From NCBI RefSeq assembly GCF_004136015.1, contig NZ_CP024866.1, positions 3,239,650 to 3,303,649 of the forward strand: DNA of 64,000 bases. The letters run 5' to 3'. Positions 18,935-28,915 of this stretch are shown here, piece by piece. Numbering within the stretch: position 1 is the stretch's first letter; every line of letters starts with the position of its first letter. The position numbers and the translations under genes were made by a program. The DNA is from Pseudomonas sp. ACM7 (GTDB lineage Bacteria; Pseudomonadota; Gammaproteobacteria; Pseudomonadales; Pseudomonadaceae). The notes beneath the pieces were generated by a model. It searched no databases. It had not been told where the DNA came from and saw nothing but the letters and a program-made list of their open reading frames with translations.

Positions 18935-19024
18935 GTGATGATGGCGCATTCAGCGTCTGGACTGTGATTGTTAGGCCGGTTGCGCGGCAGTAGGTTTGGG
19001 GAATCTGCTGCCGGAGAAATGACC

Positions 19025-20821
19025 ATGCCTGAGTACAAAGCTCCCCTGCGCGACATGCGCTTTCTGATCGACCATGTCTTCGATTTTCACAGCAACTACG
19101 CCGCGCTGGGCGCCACCGATGCCAGCCCGGACATGGTCAATGCGATCCTCGAAGAAGGTGCGAAATTCTGTGAGAACGTTCTCGCACCGCTGAACCGCAG
19201 CGGTGATGAAGAAGGCTGCCATTTCGACAATGGTGTGGTGACTACGCCTACAGGCTTCAAGCAGGCCTTCGCACAGTACGTTGAAGGCGGCTGGCATGGT
19301 CTGGCGGCTGATCCGGTTTACGGTGGCCAGGGTTTGCCGAGTTCACTGGGGCTGGTCATCAGCGAAATGGTCGGCTCCAGCAACACCTCCTGGGGCATGT
19401 ACCCCGGTCTGACTCACGGCGCGATGTCGGCAATCCACGCCCATGGCACCGAAGAACAGAAACAGACGTACCTGAGCAAGCTCACCGCAGGCCAATGGAC
19501 CGGCACCATGTGCCTGACCGAAGCCCATTGCGGCACCGACCTGGGCATCATCAAAACCCGCGCCGTGCCTGCGGCCGACGGCAGCTACGCGATCTCCGGC
19601 AGCAAGATCTTCATCTCTGCCGGCGAGCACGACATGAGTGAAAACATCATTCACCTGGTGCTTGCCAAACTGCCGGACGCTCCGGCAGGCACCAAGGGCA
19701 TTTCCCTGTTTATCGTTCCCAAATTCCTACCCAATGAGGAGGGTGAGGCGGGCGAACGAAATGGCGTTTCCTGTGGCTCGATCGAACACAAAATGGGCAT
19801 CAAGGCCTCGGCCACCTGCGTGCTGAATTTCGATGAGGCCAAGGGCTTCTTGATCGGTGAGCCGAACAAGGGCCTGAACTGCATGTTCACCATGATGAAC
19901 CATGCTCGGCTGGGCACCGGCATGCAGGGTTTGTGTCTCGGCGAGGCGAGTTTTCAGGGTGCGATCAAGTACGCCAACGACCGTCTGCAGATGCGTGCGC
20001 TTACCGGCCCGAAAGCACCGGAAAAAGCCGCCGATCCGATCATTGTTCATCCTGATGTGCGCAGGATGTTACTGACCATGAAGGCCTTCAACGAAGGCAA
20101 TCGGGCGCTGACTTATTTCACTGCTCAGTTGCTGGACGTGGCGCATCTGAGTCCGGATGAAACAGCGCGTCAGGATGCCGAAGACCTGCTGGCGTTCCTC
20201 ACGCCAATCTGCAAAGCCTTCATGACCGATACTGGACTGGAAGTGACCAACCACGGCATGCAGGTGTTCGGTGGTCACGGTTTTATCCGCGAGTGGGGCA
20301 TGGAGCAGCTGGTACGCGACTGCCGGATCGCACCGATCTACGAAGGCACCAACGGTATTCAGGCGCTGGACTTGCTTGGAAGAAAAGTCCTCGGCAGTCA
20401 GGGGGAATTGCTGCGCGGGTTCACCAAAATCGTTCACAAGTTCTGTGCGGCAAACGCTGGACATCCGCAACTCGCCAGCTACGTGGCGCAGCTCAACGAC
20501 CTGAATCAGCAGTGGGGAGAGGTGACCACCAAGGTCGGGATGGCCGCAATGAAAAATCCGGATGAAGTCGGCGCGGCTTCGGTGGATTACTTGATGTACA
20601 GCGGTTACATCATCCTCGGCTATCTGTGGCTGCGCATGGCGTTGGTCGCTCAGGCGCAACTCGATTCGGGCAGTGGCGATGCCGCTTACTGCCAGGCAAA
20701 ACTGGCGACCAGCGAGTTTTACTTCAAGCGATTGTTGCCGCGCACCGCCGCTCATCGGGCGGCCATCGAGGCCGGGAGCGATTGTCTGATGAAGCTGCCG
20801 GCGGAGTTATTTGCGCTTTAA
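19025..20821 (+). CDS. Acyl-CoA dehydrogenase, second paralogue (PA0507-like)
   Basis: A 598-residue FAD enzyme of the same long class as the gene at 10593. It shares [75 protein letters not shown]. It should oxidise an acyl-CoA of unknown chain length. The start at 19025 has GGAG 8 nt upstream; an ATG at 19019 would be too close to that site. It is followed by a terminator. It corresponds in order to PA0507. Confidence 0.88.
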   Translation: MPEYKAPLRDMRFLIDHVFDFHSNYAALGATDASPDMVNAILEEGAKFCENVLAPLNRSGDEEGCHFDNGVVTTPTGFKQAFAQYVEGGWHGLAADPVYGGQGLPSSLGLVISEMVGSSNTSWGMYPGLTHGAMSAIHAHGTEEQKQTYLSKLTAGQWTGTMCLTEAHCGTDLGIIKTRAVPAADGSYAISGSKIFISAGEHDMSENIIHLVLAKLPDAPAGTKGISLFIVPKFLPNEEGEAGERNGVSCGSIEHKMGIKASATCVLNFDEAKGFLIGEPNKGLNCMFTMMNHARLGTGMQGLCLGEASFQGAIKYANDRLQMRALTGPKAPEKAADPIIVHPDVRRMLLTMKAFNEGNRALTYFTAQLLDVAHLSPDETARQDAEDLLAFLTPICKAFMTDTGLEVTNHGMQVFGGHGFIREWGMEQLVRDCRIAPIYEGTNGIQALDLLGRKVLGSQGELLRGFTKIVHKFCAANAGHPQLASYVAQLNDLNQQWGEVTTKVGMAAMKNPDEVGAASVDYLMYSGYIILGYLWLRMALVAQAQLDSGSGDAAYCQAKLATSEFYFKRLLPRTAAHRAAIEAGSDCLMKLPAELFAL

Positions 20822-20844
20822 TCTTTTAAACCAGTAACAAAGGA

Positions 20845-20868
20845 GCCCGCCTTGTTGCGGGCTTTTTT
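20845..20868 (+). terminator. Intrinsic terminator after the second acyl-CoA dehydrogenase
   Basis: gcccgc (20845-20850), loop cttgtt, gcgggc (20857-20862), then six T residues. Confidence 0.9.
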
Positions 20869-20936
20869 ATGACTGGTAAGTCGGTGACTAAAAATTACAA
20901 AACGGTCATTGTCTGACCCTATGTGTCGCAAAAGTT

Positions 20937-20959
20937 GTTGGGTTACACTCGGACCCAAC
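20937..20959. promoter_or_regulatory. Inverted repeat upstream of the third acyl-CoA dehydrogenase
   Basis: gttgggt (20937-20943) and acccaac (20953-20959) are exact complements separated by 9 nt. It lies 50 to 72 bp before the start codon, a place suitable for an operator. It does not fit the PsrA consensus seen upstream of the first paralogue; the binding factor is unknown. Confidence 0.4.
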
Positions 20960-21008
20960 GAATAAACCATTCCTACGAATCACCAGTTTAGATCTTGCGA
21001 GGTTTGCC

Positions 21009-22787
21009 ATGGCTGACTACAAAGCGCCCCTGCGCGATATGCGCTTCGTCCTCAACGAAGTTTTCGAGGTCGCCAAACTGTGGGCCGAACTACCTGCGCT
21101 GGCCGAGACTGTCGATGCTGAAACGGTCGAAGCCATTCTTGAAGAAGCCGGCAAGGTCACCAGCAAAAGCATCGCGCCCCTGAGTCGTGCGGCTGACGAA
21201 GAAGGTTGCCATTGGGCGGACGGTGCCGTCACCACGCCGGCAGGTTTCCCACAGGCTTATCAGACTTATGCTGAAGGCGGTTGGGTCGGTGTCGGCGGTG
21301 ATCCGACCTACGGCGGCATGGGCATGCCCAAGGCTGTTTCGGCGCAGGTCGAAGAAATGGTCAACTCCGCCAGCCTGTCGTTCGGTCTGTACCCGATGCT
21401 GACCGCAGGCGCCTGCCTGTCGATCAACGCCCACGCCAGCGAAGCGCTGAAAGCTGCGTACCTGCCGAACATGTACGCCGGCGTCTGGGCCGGTTCCATG
21501 TGCCTGACCGAGCCGCATGCCGGTACAGACCTTGGGATCATCCGCACCAAGGCGGAACCTCAGGCTGACGGTTCCTACAAAGTCAGCGGCACCAAGATCT
21601 TCATCACCGGCGGTGAGCATGACCTGACCGAGAACATCATCCATCTGGTGCTGGCCAAGTTGCCGGACGCGCCGGCTGGGCCCAAGGGCATTTCGTTGTT
21701 CCTGGTGCCCAAGTTCATGGTCAACGCCGATGGCAGCCTGGGCGCACGCAACCCGGCGACCTGCGGTTCGATCGAACACAAGATGGGCATTCAGGCGTCC
21801 GCGACCTGTGTAATGAACTTCGATGAGGCCGTGGGTTATCTGGTCGGTGAGCCGAACAAAGGCCTGGCCGCGATGTTCACCATGATGAACTACGAACGTC
21901 TGGGTGTTGGTATTCAGGGCCTGGCCAGCGGCGAGCGCTCGTACCAGAACGCCGTCGAATACGCCCGCGACCGCCTGCAAAGCCGTTCGCCGACCGGCGC
22001 GCAAAACAAGGACAAGGCCGCTGACCCGATCATCGTCCACCCAGATGTGCGTCGCATGCTGCTGACCATGAAAGCGTCGAACGAAGGCGGTCGTGCTTTC
22101 TCGACCTACGTGGCCATGCAGCTGGACACCGCCAAGTTCAGCGAAGACGCGACCACCCGCAAACGCGCGGAAGATTTGGTGGCCTTGCTGACCCCAGTGG
22201 CCAAGGCGTTCCTCTCTGACCTCGGGTTGGAAACCACCATTCACGGCCAGCAGGTTTTCGGTGGCCACGGTTACATCCGTGAGTGGGGCCAGGAGCAATT
22301 GGTCCGCGACGTGCGCATCACCCAGATCTACGAAGGCACCAACGGCATTCAGGCGCTGGACCTGGTAGGACGCAAGATCGTCGGTACCGGCGGGGCGTTC
22401 TACAACCTGTTCGCTGACGAGATCCGTCATTTCACCGCGACTGCCAGTGCTGATCTGGCCGAGTTCACCAAGCCGCTGAACGATGCCGTGACCACCCTCG
22501 ACGAACTGACCGCATGGCTGCTCGACCGGGCGAAAAGCAACCCGAACGAAATCGGTGCTGCCTCGGTCGAGTATCTGCAAGCATTCGGTTACGTGTCGTA
22601 TGCGTACATGTGGGCACTGATGGCCAAGGCCGCTTTTGGCAAAGAAGCGCAGGACGATTTCTACGCGAGCAAGATGGGCACGGCGCGCTTCTATTTCGCA
22701 CGTCTGCTGCCGCGTATTCACTCGTTGAGCGCGTCGGTGAAGGCCGGAAGCGAGTCGTTGTTCCTGCTGGACGCAGGACAGTTCTGA
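21009..22787 (+). CDS. fadE2: Acyl-CoA dehydrogenase, FadE2-like (592 aa class)
   Basis: A 592-residue FAD enzyme, third of the paralogous set. WAGSMCLTEPHAGTDLGIIRTK and FGGHGYIREWGQEQLVRDVRITQIYEGTNGIQALDLVGRK carry the FAD-contact and catalytic-Glu motifs. It corresponds in order to PA0508 of P. aeruginosa, reported to prefer medium-chain acyl-CoA; transfer of that specificity here is inference. It has its own upstream inverted repeat, and the preceding terminator suggests separate transcription. Confidence 0.9.
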   Translation: MADYKAPLRDMRFVLNEVFEVAKLWAELPALAETVDAETVEAILEEAGKVTSKSIAPLSRAADEEGCHWADGAVTTPAGFPQAYQTYAEGGWVGVGGDPTYGGMGMPKAVSAQVEEMVNSASLSFGLYPMLTAGACLSINAHASEALKAAYLPNMYAGVWAGSMCLTEPHAGTDLGIIRTKAEPQADGSYKVSGTKIFITGGEHDLTENIIHLVLAKLPDAPAGPKGISLFLVPKFMVNADGSLGARNPATCGSIEHKMGIQASATCVMNFDEAVGYLVGEPNKGLAAMFTMMNYERLGVGIQGLASGERSYQNAVEYARDRLQSRSPTGAQNKDKAADPIIVHPDVRRMLLTMKASNEGGRAFSTYVAMQLDTAKFSEDATTRKRAEDLVALLTPVAKAFLSDLGLETTIHGQQVFGGHGYIREWGQEQLVRDVRITQIYEGTNGIQALDLVGRKIVGTGGAFYNLFADEIRHFTATASADLAEFTKPLNDAVTTLDELTAWLLDRAKSNPNEIGAASVEYLQAFGYVSYAYMWALMAKAAFGKEAQDDFYASKMGTARFYFARLLPRIHSLSASVKAGSESLFLLDAGQF

Positions 22788-22795
22788 CAATGTAG

Positions 22796-22823
22796 CGTCA
22801 TGTAAGCATTCTCTTACATGACG
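22796..22823 (+). terminator. Hairpin after fadE2
   Basis: cgtcatgtaag (22796-22806) and cttacatgacg (22813-22823) are perfect 11-bp complements with a 6-nt loop. It lacks a T-run, so it is a stem at the transcript end rather than a textbook terminator. Confidence 0.55.
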
Positions 22824-22973
22824 TGCTGCTCTTCTCCCATAGATGAAGATTGGATCCACAGCTAATCTACTTCACATGGACGTCGCGCAGGAAGCGCAAA
22901 GCAACAACACGGACACGTAGGATTCTGCCAGGACGGCGGAGTGAAATGGATGTCAGGGAAACAGTCTGCAAAG

Positions 22974-22993
22974 CCCCGCTTCGGCGGGGTTTT
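22974..22993. terminator. Terminator between convergent fadE2 and the LysR gene
   Basis: ccccgc (22974-22979), loop ttcg, gcgggg (22984-22989), then TTTT on the plus strand. It stands 25 bp before the end of the minus-strand LysR gene. Confidence 0.8.
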
Positions 22994-23014
22994 CTTTTGC
23001 CTGCAGAAAAGTGC

Positions 23015-23944
23015 TCAGCTCATTTCATCCAGTGTTGCCGGGCTGCTCAAACGCCCATCCGAGCCATTTATCACTTCTTCCAGCAACGTACGCAGTAAGG
23101 CCAGCGAGGCCTGTTGCCGCTGCACATCCCGACACACTAATCCAACTTTCAGCGGCACCCTCGGCTCGCTCAATGGTTTCCACAACAGTTCCTTATGGCC
23201 GTGTGCCTGTTGCGAGCGTCCGGGCAGCACCGTCGCCAGTCGCGTGTGCGGCAGGCTGTCGAGAATCCCCGCCATGTTGTTCAGTTCTGCCTGTACCTGC
23301 GGACGTCGTCCCAGATTCGCCAGTTGCGCCTGCCAGATCTGCCGTACTTGAAACTCTTCACCCAGCAGCAACATTGGCAATTCGGCGGCCTGACTCATGG
23401 ACACTTTCTTGAATTCGCGCAACGGGTGATCCGCCGGGATGACCAGGGTCAGTTCGTCTTCGTACAGCATCACGCCGTGTAACCCCGGCTGACGAGGCGG
23501 CAGATAGCTGATGCCGATGTCCAGTGAACCGTTGAGCAAGCGCCGCTCGATTTCCAGCCCCGTCAGTTCATAGATCTGCACCACCAAATGCGGCTGCGCC
23601 TTGCGCACGCGTTCGAGCATCTGCGGCACCAGGCTCGTATGGACGGTCTGCAATACACCGATGGCCAACGTGCGCAATGCTTGGCCCTTGAAGTTGCCCA
23701 AGGCTTCCCGTGCCCGCTGCAATCCATCCAGCAAGGGCAGGGCATGGTTGTACAAAGTATGAGCAGCCAGGGTTGGCAGCAGACGTTTGCTGCTGCGTTC
23801 GAACAGGCTCACATCGAGGTTTTGTTCGAGGTGGCGGATCTGCTGGGACAGCGCCGGTTGGGAGATTGAAAGCCGCTCGGCAGCCCGGCCCACATGACCT
23901 TCTTCGTAGACCGCGACGAAATAACGCAGTTGCTTGAAATCCAT
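23015..23944 (-). CDS. LysR-family regulator at the end of the PQQ accessory genes
   Basis: A 309-residue LysR regulator. The HTH is FVAVYEEGHVGRAAERLSISQPALSQQIRHLEQNLDVSLFER at residues 9-51. The remainder is a periplasmic-binding-protein-like effector domain. It is divergent from the aminotransferase at 24114, with 169 bp between starts, and so probably regulates it. In some P. fluorescens strains a LysR gene and an aminotransferase are counted among the accessory pqq genes; a role here is inferred from that order. The ligand is unknown. Confidence 0.88.
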   Translation of the reverse strand: MDFKQLRYFVAVYEEGHVGRAAERLSISQPALSQQIRHLEQNLDVSLFERSSKRLLPTLAAHTLYNHALPLLDGLQRAREALGNFKGQALRTLAIGVLQTVHTSLVPQMLERVRKAQPHLVVQIYELTGLEIERRLLNGSLDIGISYLPPRQPGLHGVMLYEDELTLVIPADHPLREFKKVSMSQAAELPMLLLGEEFQVRQIWQAQLANLGRRPQVQAELNNMAGILDSLPHTRLATVLPGRSQQAHGHKELLWKPLSEPRVPLKVGLVCRDVQRQQASLALLRTLLEEVINGSDGRLSSPATLDEMS

Positions 23945-24113
23945 AAGGTGTGCTTATCGAAAATGCTGGGAAATCGAAATGGCTCAAGGCCTTGGCTGGG
24001 CCTAGTCTAACCGCATTCACAAGGCTTACAGGGCCACAGAACGCGATGAATACCGTTTGCTTCGATGGTGTTTACATAGGTAAGGCAAAAAACCTCGCAC
24101 GAGGTTTGATCAG

Positions 24114-25397
24114 ATGAACCTGTTTAATTTGCGGCGCAATCCTCCGAGTCTTGATGACCTGGCGGTGGGCACCTTCTTGCCGTCCAAAGGCGACAATTTT
24201 TCCAGCGAGTGCCTGATGCCCAGTGTCGAGCGACCGAAACAGATATTCCTGCGCGGCCAGGGCTCATGGTTGTGGGACAGCGATGACCGCGCTTATCTGG
24301 ATTTCTCACAGGGTGGCGGGGCCAATAGCCTCGGACACAGCCCTTCGGTGCTGGTCAACGCCATCGCGGCGCAGGCTCAGTCGTTGATTAACCCCGGCTT
24401 CGGCCTCCATAACCGCGGCATGCTCAATCTTGCTGAGCGACTGTGTTCCAGCACCGGGAGTGATCAGGCGTACCTGCTCAACAGTGGCAGTGAAGCCTGT
24501 GAAGCGGCGATCAAACTGGCGCGCAAATGGGGTCAACGGCATCGTGGCGGGGCTTCGCGGATCATCGTTGCCTACAACGGTTGCCATGGTCGTAGTCTGG
24601 GGACGATTTCGGCGTCGGACAGTTCGAATCTGACTAACCGATTCGAGCCGCTGCTTCCGGGCTTCAGTCACGTGCCGTTCAATGACCTTCCGGCCTTGCA
24701 TGCGGCCGTCGATGCCCAGACCGTGGCGATCATGCTCGAACCGATCCAGAGCGAAGCCGGGGTGATACCGGCCACCGAGCATTACCTCAAAGGGGTCGAG
24801 CGCCTGTGCCGTGAGCTGGGCATTCTGCTGATCTTCGACGAAGTGCAAACTGGCATCGGTCGTTGCGGTACTTTGCTCGCCGAACAATCCTACGGCGTGC
24901 GAGCAGATATCGTCGTTCTCGGCAAAGGACTGGGCGGTGGCGTGCCATTGGCGGCGTTGCTGGCGCGGGGCAAGGCCTGCTGTTTCGACATCGGCGAAGT
25001 GACAGGCACTCATCATGGCAATGCACTTTTGACGACGGCCAGTCTGGCGGTGCTCGACAGCGTTCAGGACAAGGGGTTTCTCGATCATGTCGGGGAAACC
25101 GGTCAGCACCTGAGCGAAGGTTTGCAGCGTTTATCCCATCGCTATGGTCACGGCGAGTTGCGCGGAAAAGGACTGTTCTGGGGTCTTACCTTGTCCGACG
25201 AATTGGCTGACGCCGTCGTTAAAGCTGCGTTGTACGAAGGCTTGCTGCTTAAAGCTCCGCAGTCCGATTGCCTGCGCTTTACCCCGGCCCTGACCGTCAG
25301 CAAAGCCAATGTCGACGAAATGCTCCTGCGCCTGGCCCGCGCCTTCTCCCGTGTGCGCACTGCGCAACTGCAGTGCCGCAAAGGGATTGCCGTCTGA
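24114..25397 (+). CDS. Class III PLP aminotransferase (acetylornithine aminotransferase-like) near the pqq genes
   Basis: A 427-residue fold-type I aminotransferase of the class III group. LNSGSEACEAAIKLARKWG binds the PLP phosphate, LLIFDEVQTGIGRCGTL contains the conserved Asp, and LGKGLGGGVPLAALLARG the Schiff-base lysine. It resembles ArgD, but an N-terminal extension of about 50 residues and its position downstream of the pqq genes suggest a different substrate. GAGG precedes the ATG. A terminator follows at 25447. Confidence 0.85.
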   Translation: MNLFNLRRNPPSLDDLAVGTFLPSKGDNFSSECLMPSVERPKQIFLRGQGSWLWDSDDRAYLDFSQGGGANSLGHSPSVLVNAIAAQAQSLINPGFGLHNRGMLNLAERLCSSTGSDQAYLLNSGSEACEAAIKLARKWGQRHRGGASRIIVAYNGCHGRSLGTISASDSSNLTNRFEPLLPGFSHVPFNDLPALHAAVDAQTVAIMLEPIQSEAGVIPATEHYLKGVERLCRELGILLIFDEVQTGIGRCGTLLAEQSYGVRADIVVLGKGLGGGVPLAALLARGKACCFDIGEVTGTHHGNALLTTASLAVLDSVQDKGFLDHVGETGQHLSEGLQRLSHRYGHGELRGKGLFWGLTLSDELADAVVKAALYEGLLLKAPQSDCLRFTPALTVSKANVDEMLLRLARAFSRVRTAQLQCRKGIAV

Positions 25398-25446
25398 TCA
25401 GACCTGCCCTACACGAATTCCCGAACCGTCTCGCGGTATAACGCAT

Positions 25447-25485
25447 CGCCCCATGCCTGATTCTTTTGGCGCGGGGCGTTTTTTT
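25447..25485 (+). terminator. Intrinsic terminator after the aminotransferase
   Basis: cgcccc (25447-25452) pairs with ggggcg (25473-25478) over a 20-nt loop, followed by seven T residues. Confidence 0.75.
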
Positions 25486-25605
25486 GTCTGTGGATTTCGC
25501 CGGAAAGGTTTCACTCTCGGACGTGATGGCACTGAACCCTGACGAACGGCAAAGGTCGATTAGCTGTAGGCTCGCACGAGCCAACTTTAATCAGGAGCTG
25601 ACCCC

Positions 25606-25764
25606 ATGGACTTTGTTCGCATCATCATCGCCATTCTGTTGCCACCACTGGGCGTGTTTCTGCAAGTCGGTTTCGCTGGGGCGTTCTGGCTGAATATTCT
25701 GCTGACGCTGTGCGGTTACATCCCCGGGATCGTGCATGCGGTGTACATCATCGCCAAGCGTTGA
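25606..25764 (+). CDS. YqaE/Pmp3-family small membrane protein
   Basis: A 52-residue peptide (MDFVRIIIAILLPPLGVFLQ...) with two hydrophobic helices: ILLPPLGVFLQVGF and FWLNILLTLCGYIPGIVHAVYI. These match the Pmp3/YqaE stress-induced membrane protein family (PF01679). It may affect membrane potential under salt or cold stress. CAGGAGCTG precedes the ATG. It lies between the aminotransferase and prolyl oligopeptidase genes, as in other pseudomonads. Confidence 0.9.
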   Translation: MDFVRIIIAILLPPLGVFLQVGFAGAFWLNILLTLCGYIPGIVHAVYIIAKR

Positions 25765-25787
25765 GTTTTGTGGCGTCTGGTAGATCG

Positions 25788-25914
25788 CTTTCGCGAGCAA
25801 GTCGAATCGTCGCACCGCCGCTCCCACATTTGATCTTTGTCGTACACAAATGCTGTGTTCAGTGAAGATCTAATGTGGGAGCGGCGGTGCGACGATTCGA
25901 CTTGCTCGCGAAAG
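25788..25914. repeat. Extended hybrid REP palindrome (43-bp perfect arms)
   Basis: Positions 25788-25830 and 25872-25914 are exact 43-bp reverse complements. The outer and inner parts are the standard REP halves (cgcgagcaag, gctcccac), but about 17 bp (tcgaatcgtcgcaccgc) replace the usual centre in both arms. It separates the convergent yqaE and peptidase genes. Confidence 0.85.
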
Positions 25915-25947
25915 GGGCGCCGCAATTTTTTGCACTAAGCGCCGACT

Positions 25948-27774
25948 TCAGCCCGCCAATTCCATCACCCGCCGATAAAACAACCACTCCTGCTCCAGCG
26001 CATGGGCCTGATTGCCGGCCTTGCGAAAGCCATGGCGTTCGTCAGCGTAGTAATGCGCTTCAACCAGAATGCCGTTGTCCTGCAACGCCGTGACCATGTC
26101 GCGGGTCTGTTGCGGTACCACCACTGCGTCAAGTTCACCCTGAAAGAAAATCACCGGAACACCGATGTTGCCCGCATGCAGCAACGGCGTTCGAGCGGCG
26201 TAGCGTTCAGCATCCTGCACCGGGTCGCCGATCAGCCAATCCAGATAATCGCCTTCGAACTTGTGAGTCGTCCGGCCCAGCGCCACAGGATCACTGACGC
26301 CATACAGGCTGGCGCCGGCGCGAAAGACGTTGTGGAAGGCCAATGCGCAAAGTGTGGTGTAACCACCGGCGCTGCCACCGCGAATAAATGCCTTGTCGCC
26401 GTCGATCAATCCGCGTTCGGCAAGATGAGCGACGACTGCGCAAGCGTCTTCCACATCTACTTCACCCCAGCTCAAATGCAGCGCTTGTCGATAAGCCCGG
26501 CCATAGCCACTGCTGCCGCGGTAGTTGAGGTCGGCCACGGCAAATCCACGTTGCGCCCAGTACTGGATACGCGGATCGAGCATGGGGTAGCAGGCCGAAG
26601 TCGGACCGCCGTGGATGAACACCACCAGAGGCGGTTTCGCATCACCGGTCATCGCTGGATAGAAGAAGCCGTGTGCCTCGCCCGAACCGCTCGGGTAGCG
26701 CAGGGTTTGCGGGACGCTGATCTGCTCGGCAGGCAACGGTGCAATACCGCCAGCCAGTGTTTTGACCTGCCGGGTCTGGCGGTCGATGGCAATGACTGAC
26801 GACGAACTGACTGGCGAAGCGGCGATGCAGTAAATGAACTGCTCATCCAGTGCGAGATGGCGGAAGCGGCTGTAATCGCCCGTGAAATCTTCACCGGCGT
26901 CACCACAAAGCCCCAGTTTGCCAAACCCGTCTTCGGTCCAGCTCGCCAGATAGCGGCCTTCGCTCAGCGGCAACCAGGTGCTGCCACCCAGCTGCCACGG
27001 CGCTGGCCCATGATCAGATGCGGCACTCGGCAGCGGGCTCAGACCGTCTGCCGATTCCACCCAAGGCTGCCAGTAGCCACCGCGATCTGTCAGGCAAAAC
27101 AGACGGCCGCTTGTATCGAACCTCGGTTGTTGCAGCGATTCCTCAGCGTCTTCGCCCGCCACGCAATGCGGCGGAGCAAAACGGCCATCGCTCTGGCGTT
27201 CGGCAACCATCAGGCGAGTCGAGGTCCATGGCTGATCCGGGCGACTCCACTCGATCCACGCCAGTCGTTGCGCGTCGGGACTCAACGTCGGTGCGGCATA
27301 GAAGTCGGCGCCTTCGGCCAGCAGATGACGTACCCCGTCAGCCACATCGATAGCCACCAGGCGGTGTCGGTCGCGGTTCTCTTCAACCGCCAATACCTGC
27401 CCGTTAGCGAACTGCAGATCGCCGTATCGGCATTCGCCTGAGCTCAGTAACTCGGGTGTCTCGCCGGCCAGCGACTGCCGATACAGCTGTTGGTCCGCCT
27501 CGTTGACGAACACTATCCCGTCATCGGTCAGACAGAACGCGCCGCCGCCATATTCGTACACCCGACTGCGCACACTGAAGCCCGCAGGTGTCAGGCAATG
27601 CGCCTGGCCGCCTCGCCAATGCCAGATTCGGCAGGCGGCATCCTCGGGGCGGTACTCGTTCCAGAACAAGCCATGTGGGCCGACCTGCAACTCGGCGAAG
27701 TCGATGCCGGCCGCAACAGCCTTGGCAGCGCTGAAGGGTTCAGCTTTTAGCGATGAGTCGTGAGTTTCGTTCAT
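25948..27774 (-). CDS. S9 prolyl oligopeptidase-family protein of the PQQ locus
   Basis: A 608-residue protein with an N-terminal beta-propeller-like half and a C-terminal alpha/beta hydrolase. [19 protein letters not shown] holds the nucleophile serine. Asp and His are expected in the QGELDAVV and ERHGF segments. Homologues directly follow pqqE (PqqM in P. fluorescens, PqqH in P. aeruginosa) and may act on the PqqA peptide or be dispensable. Its first codons overlap the end of pqqE: the start at 27774 (MNETHDSS) gives a 35-bp overlap, an upstream in-frame codon at 27795 a 56-bp overlap. Neither has a strong Shine-Dalgarno, so coupling to pqqE is likely. Confidence 0.85.
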   Translation of the reverse strand: MNETHDSSLKAEPFSAAKAVAAGIDFAELQVGPHGLFWNEYRPEDAACRIWHWRGGQAHCLTPAGFSVRSRVYEYGGGAFCLTDDGIVFVNEADQQLYRQSLAGETPELLSSGECRYGDLQFANGQVLAVEENRDRHRLVAIDVADGVRHLLAEGADFYAAPTLSPDAQRLAWIEWSRPDQPWTSTRLMVAERQSDGRFAPPHCVAGEDAEESLQQPRFDTSGRLFCLTDRGGYWQPWVESADGLSPLPSAASDHGPAPWQLGGSTWLPLSEGRYLASWTEDGFGKLGLCGDAGEDFTGDYSRFRHLALDEQFIYCIAASPVSSSSVIAIDRQTRQVKTLAGGIAPLPAEQISVPQTLRYPSGSGEAHGFFYPAMTGDAKPPLVVFIHGGPTSACYPMLDPRIQYWAQRGFAVADLNYRGSSGYGRAYRQALHLSWGEVDVEDACAVVAHLAERGLIDGDKAFIRGGSAGGYTTLCALAFHNVFRAGASLYGVSDPVALGRTTHKFEGDYLDWLIGDPVQDAERYAARTPLLHAGNIGVPVIFFQGELDAVVVPQQTRDMVTALQDNGILVEAHYYADERHGFRKAGNQAHALEQEWLFYRRVMELAG

Positions 27775-28915
27775 TGCGAAAGGCCAGTTGTTCAATGGTC
27801 TGGGTCGCGTGCTCGGCTTCTTCGCGAGCCTTGAGGATCACGCCGTGATGTTCCGACTTGCTGCACACCGGGTCGGCGTTGCTCGCGTCCCCCGTGAGCA
27901 TGAATGCCTGGCAGCGACAGCCGCCGAAGTCTTTTTCTTTCTCGTCGCAGGAACGGCACGGCTCGGGCATCCAGTCGTAACCGCGGAAGCGGTTGAAGCC
28001 GAACGAGTCGTACCAGATGTGTTGCATGCTGTGGTCGCGTACGTTGGGAAATTGCACCGGCATCTGTCGGGCACCGTGACAGGGCAGGGCGGTTCCGTCC
28101 GGCGTGACCGTCAGAAAGATGCTGCCCCAGCCGTTCATGCAGGCTTTCGGGCGCTCTTCGTAATAGTCAGGGGTGACGAAAATCAGCTTGCACGGATGCC
28201 CTTCGGCTTCCAGTTTGGCGCGGTATTCGTTGGTGATGCGTTCGGCGCGGACCAGTTGTTCCTTGGTCGGCAACAGACCGACCCGGTTGAGCTGCGCCCA
28301 ACCGTAGAACTGGCACGTGGCGAGTTCCACAAAGTCCGCCTCAAGAGCGATGCACAGCTCGATGATCCGGTCGATCTTGTCGATGTTGTGCCGATGGGTC
28401 ACGAAGTTCAGCACCATCGGATAACCGTGGGCTTTCACTGCGCGGGCCATTTCCAGCTTCTGGGCGAAGGCCTTCTTCGAGCCGGCCAGCAAGTTGTTCA
28501 CTTGCTCGTCGCTGGCCTGAAAGCTGATCTGAATGTGGTCCAGGCCGGCCTTCTTGAAGTCGCTGATTTTCTGCTCGGTCAGGCCGATGCCGGAGGTGAT
28601 CAGGTTGGTGTAGAAACCCAGCTTGCGCGCCTCGGCAATCAGCTCGGCGAGGTCCTGGCGCACCAGCGGTTCACCGCCGGAAAAGCCCAACTGCGCCGCA
28701 CCCATTTCCCGCGCTTCGCGAAAAACCTTGATCCACTGCTCAGTGCTCAGTTCTTTGCCTTGCTCGGCGAAGTCCAGCGGATTGGAACAATACGGGCATT
28801 GCAACGGGCAGCGATAGGTCAGCTCGGCCAGCAGCCACAGCGGTAGGCCGATTTCCGGTTTGGGCGGTAACTTGTCTGACGCGCAATCAGGCAAGTTCGA
28901 TCCAGTGCTGAGCAC
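27740..28915 (-). CDS. pqqE: PqqA peptide cyclase (radical SAM)
   Basis: A 391-residue radical-SAM enzyme that joins Glu and Tyr side chains of PqqA, the first step of PQQ synthesis. The SAM cluster motif is [11 protein letters not shown], with C36, C40 and C43. C-terminal SPASM cysteines are visible in [23 protein letters not shown]. The start is a GTG at 28915 with GGAGG 6 nt upstream, inside pqqD, giving a 29-bp overlap. The frame runs further upstream, but there it is only out-of-frame pqqD sequence. Confidence 0.95.
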   Translation of the reverse strand: MLSTGSNLPDCASDKLPPKPEIGLPLWLLAELTYRCPLQCPYCSNPLDFAEQGKELSTEQWIKVFREAREMGAAQLGFSGGEPLVRQDLAELIAEARKLGFYTNLITSGIGLTEQKISDFKKAGLDHIQISFQASDEQVNNLLAGSKKAFAQKLEMARAVKAHGYPMVLNFVTHRHNIDKIDRIIELCIALEADFVELATCQFYGWAQLNRVGLLPTKEQLVRAERITNEYRAKLEAEGHPCKLIFVTPDYYEERPKACMNGWGSIFLTVTPDGTALPCHGARQMPVQFPNVRDHSMQHIWYDSFGFNRFRGYDWMPEPCRSCDEKEKDFGGCRCQAFMLTGDASNADPVCSKSEHHGVILKAREEAEHATQTIEQLAFRNERNSRLIAKS

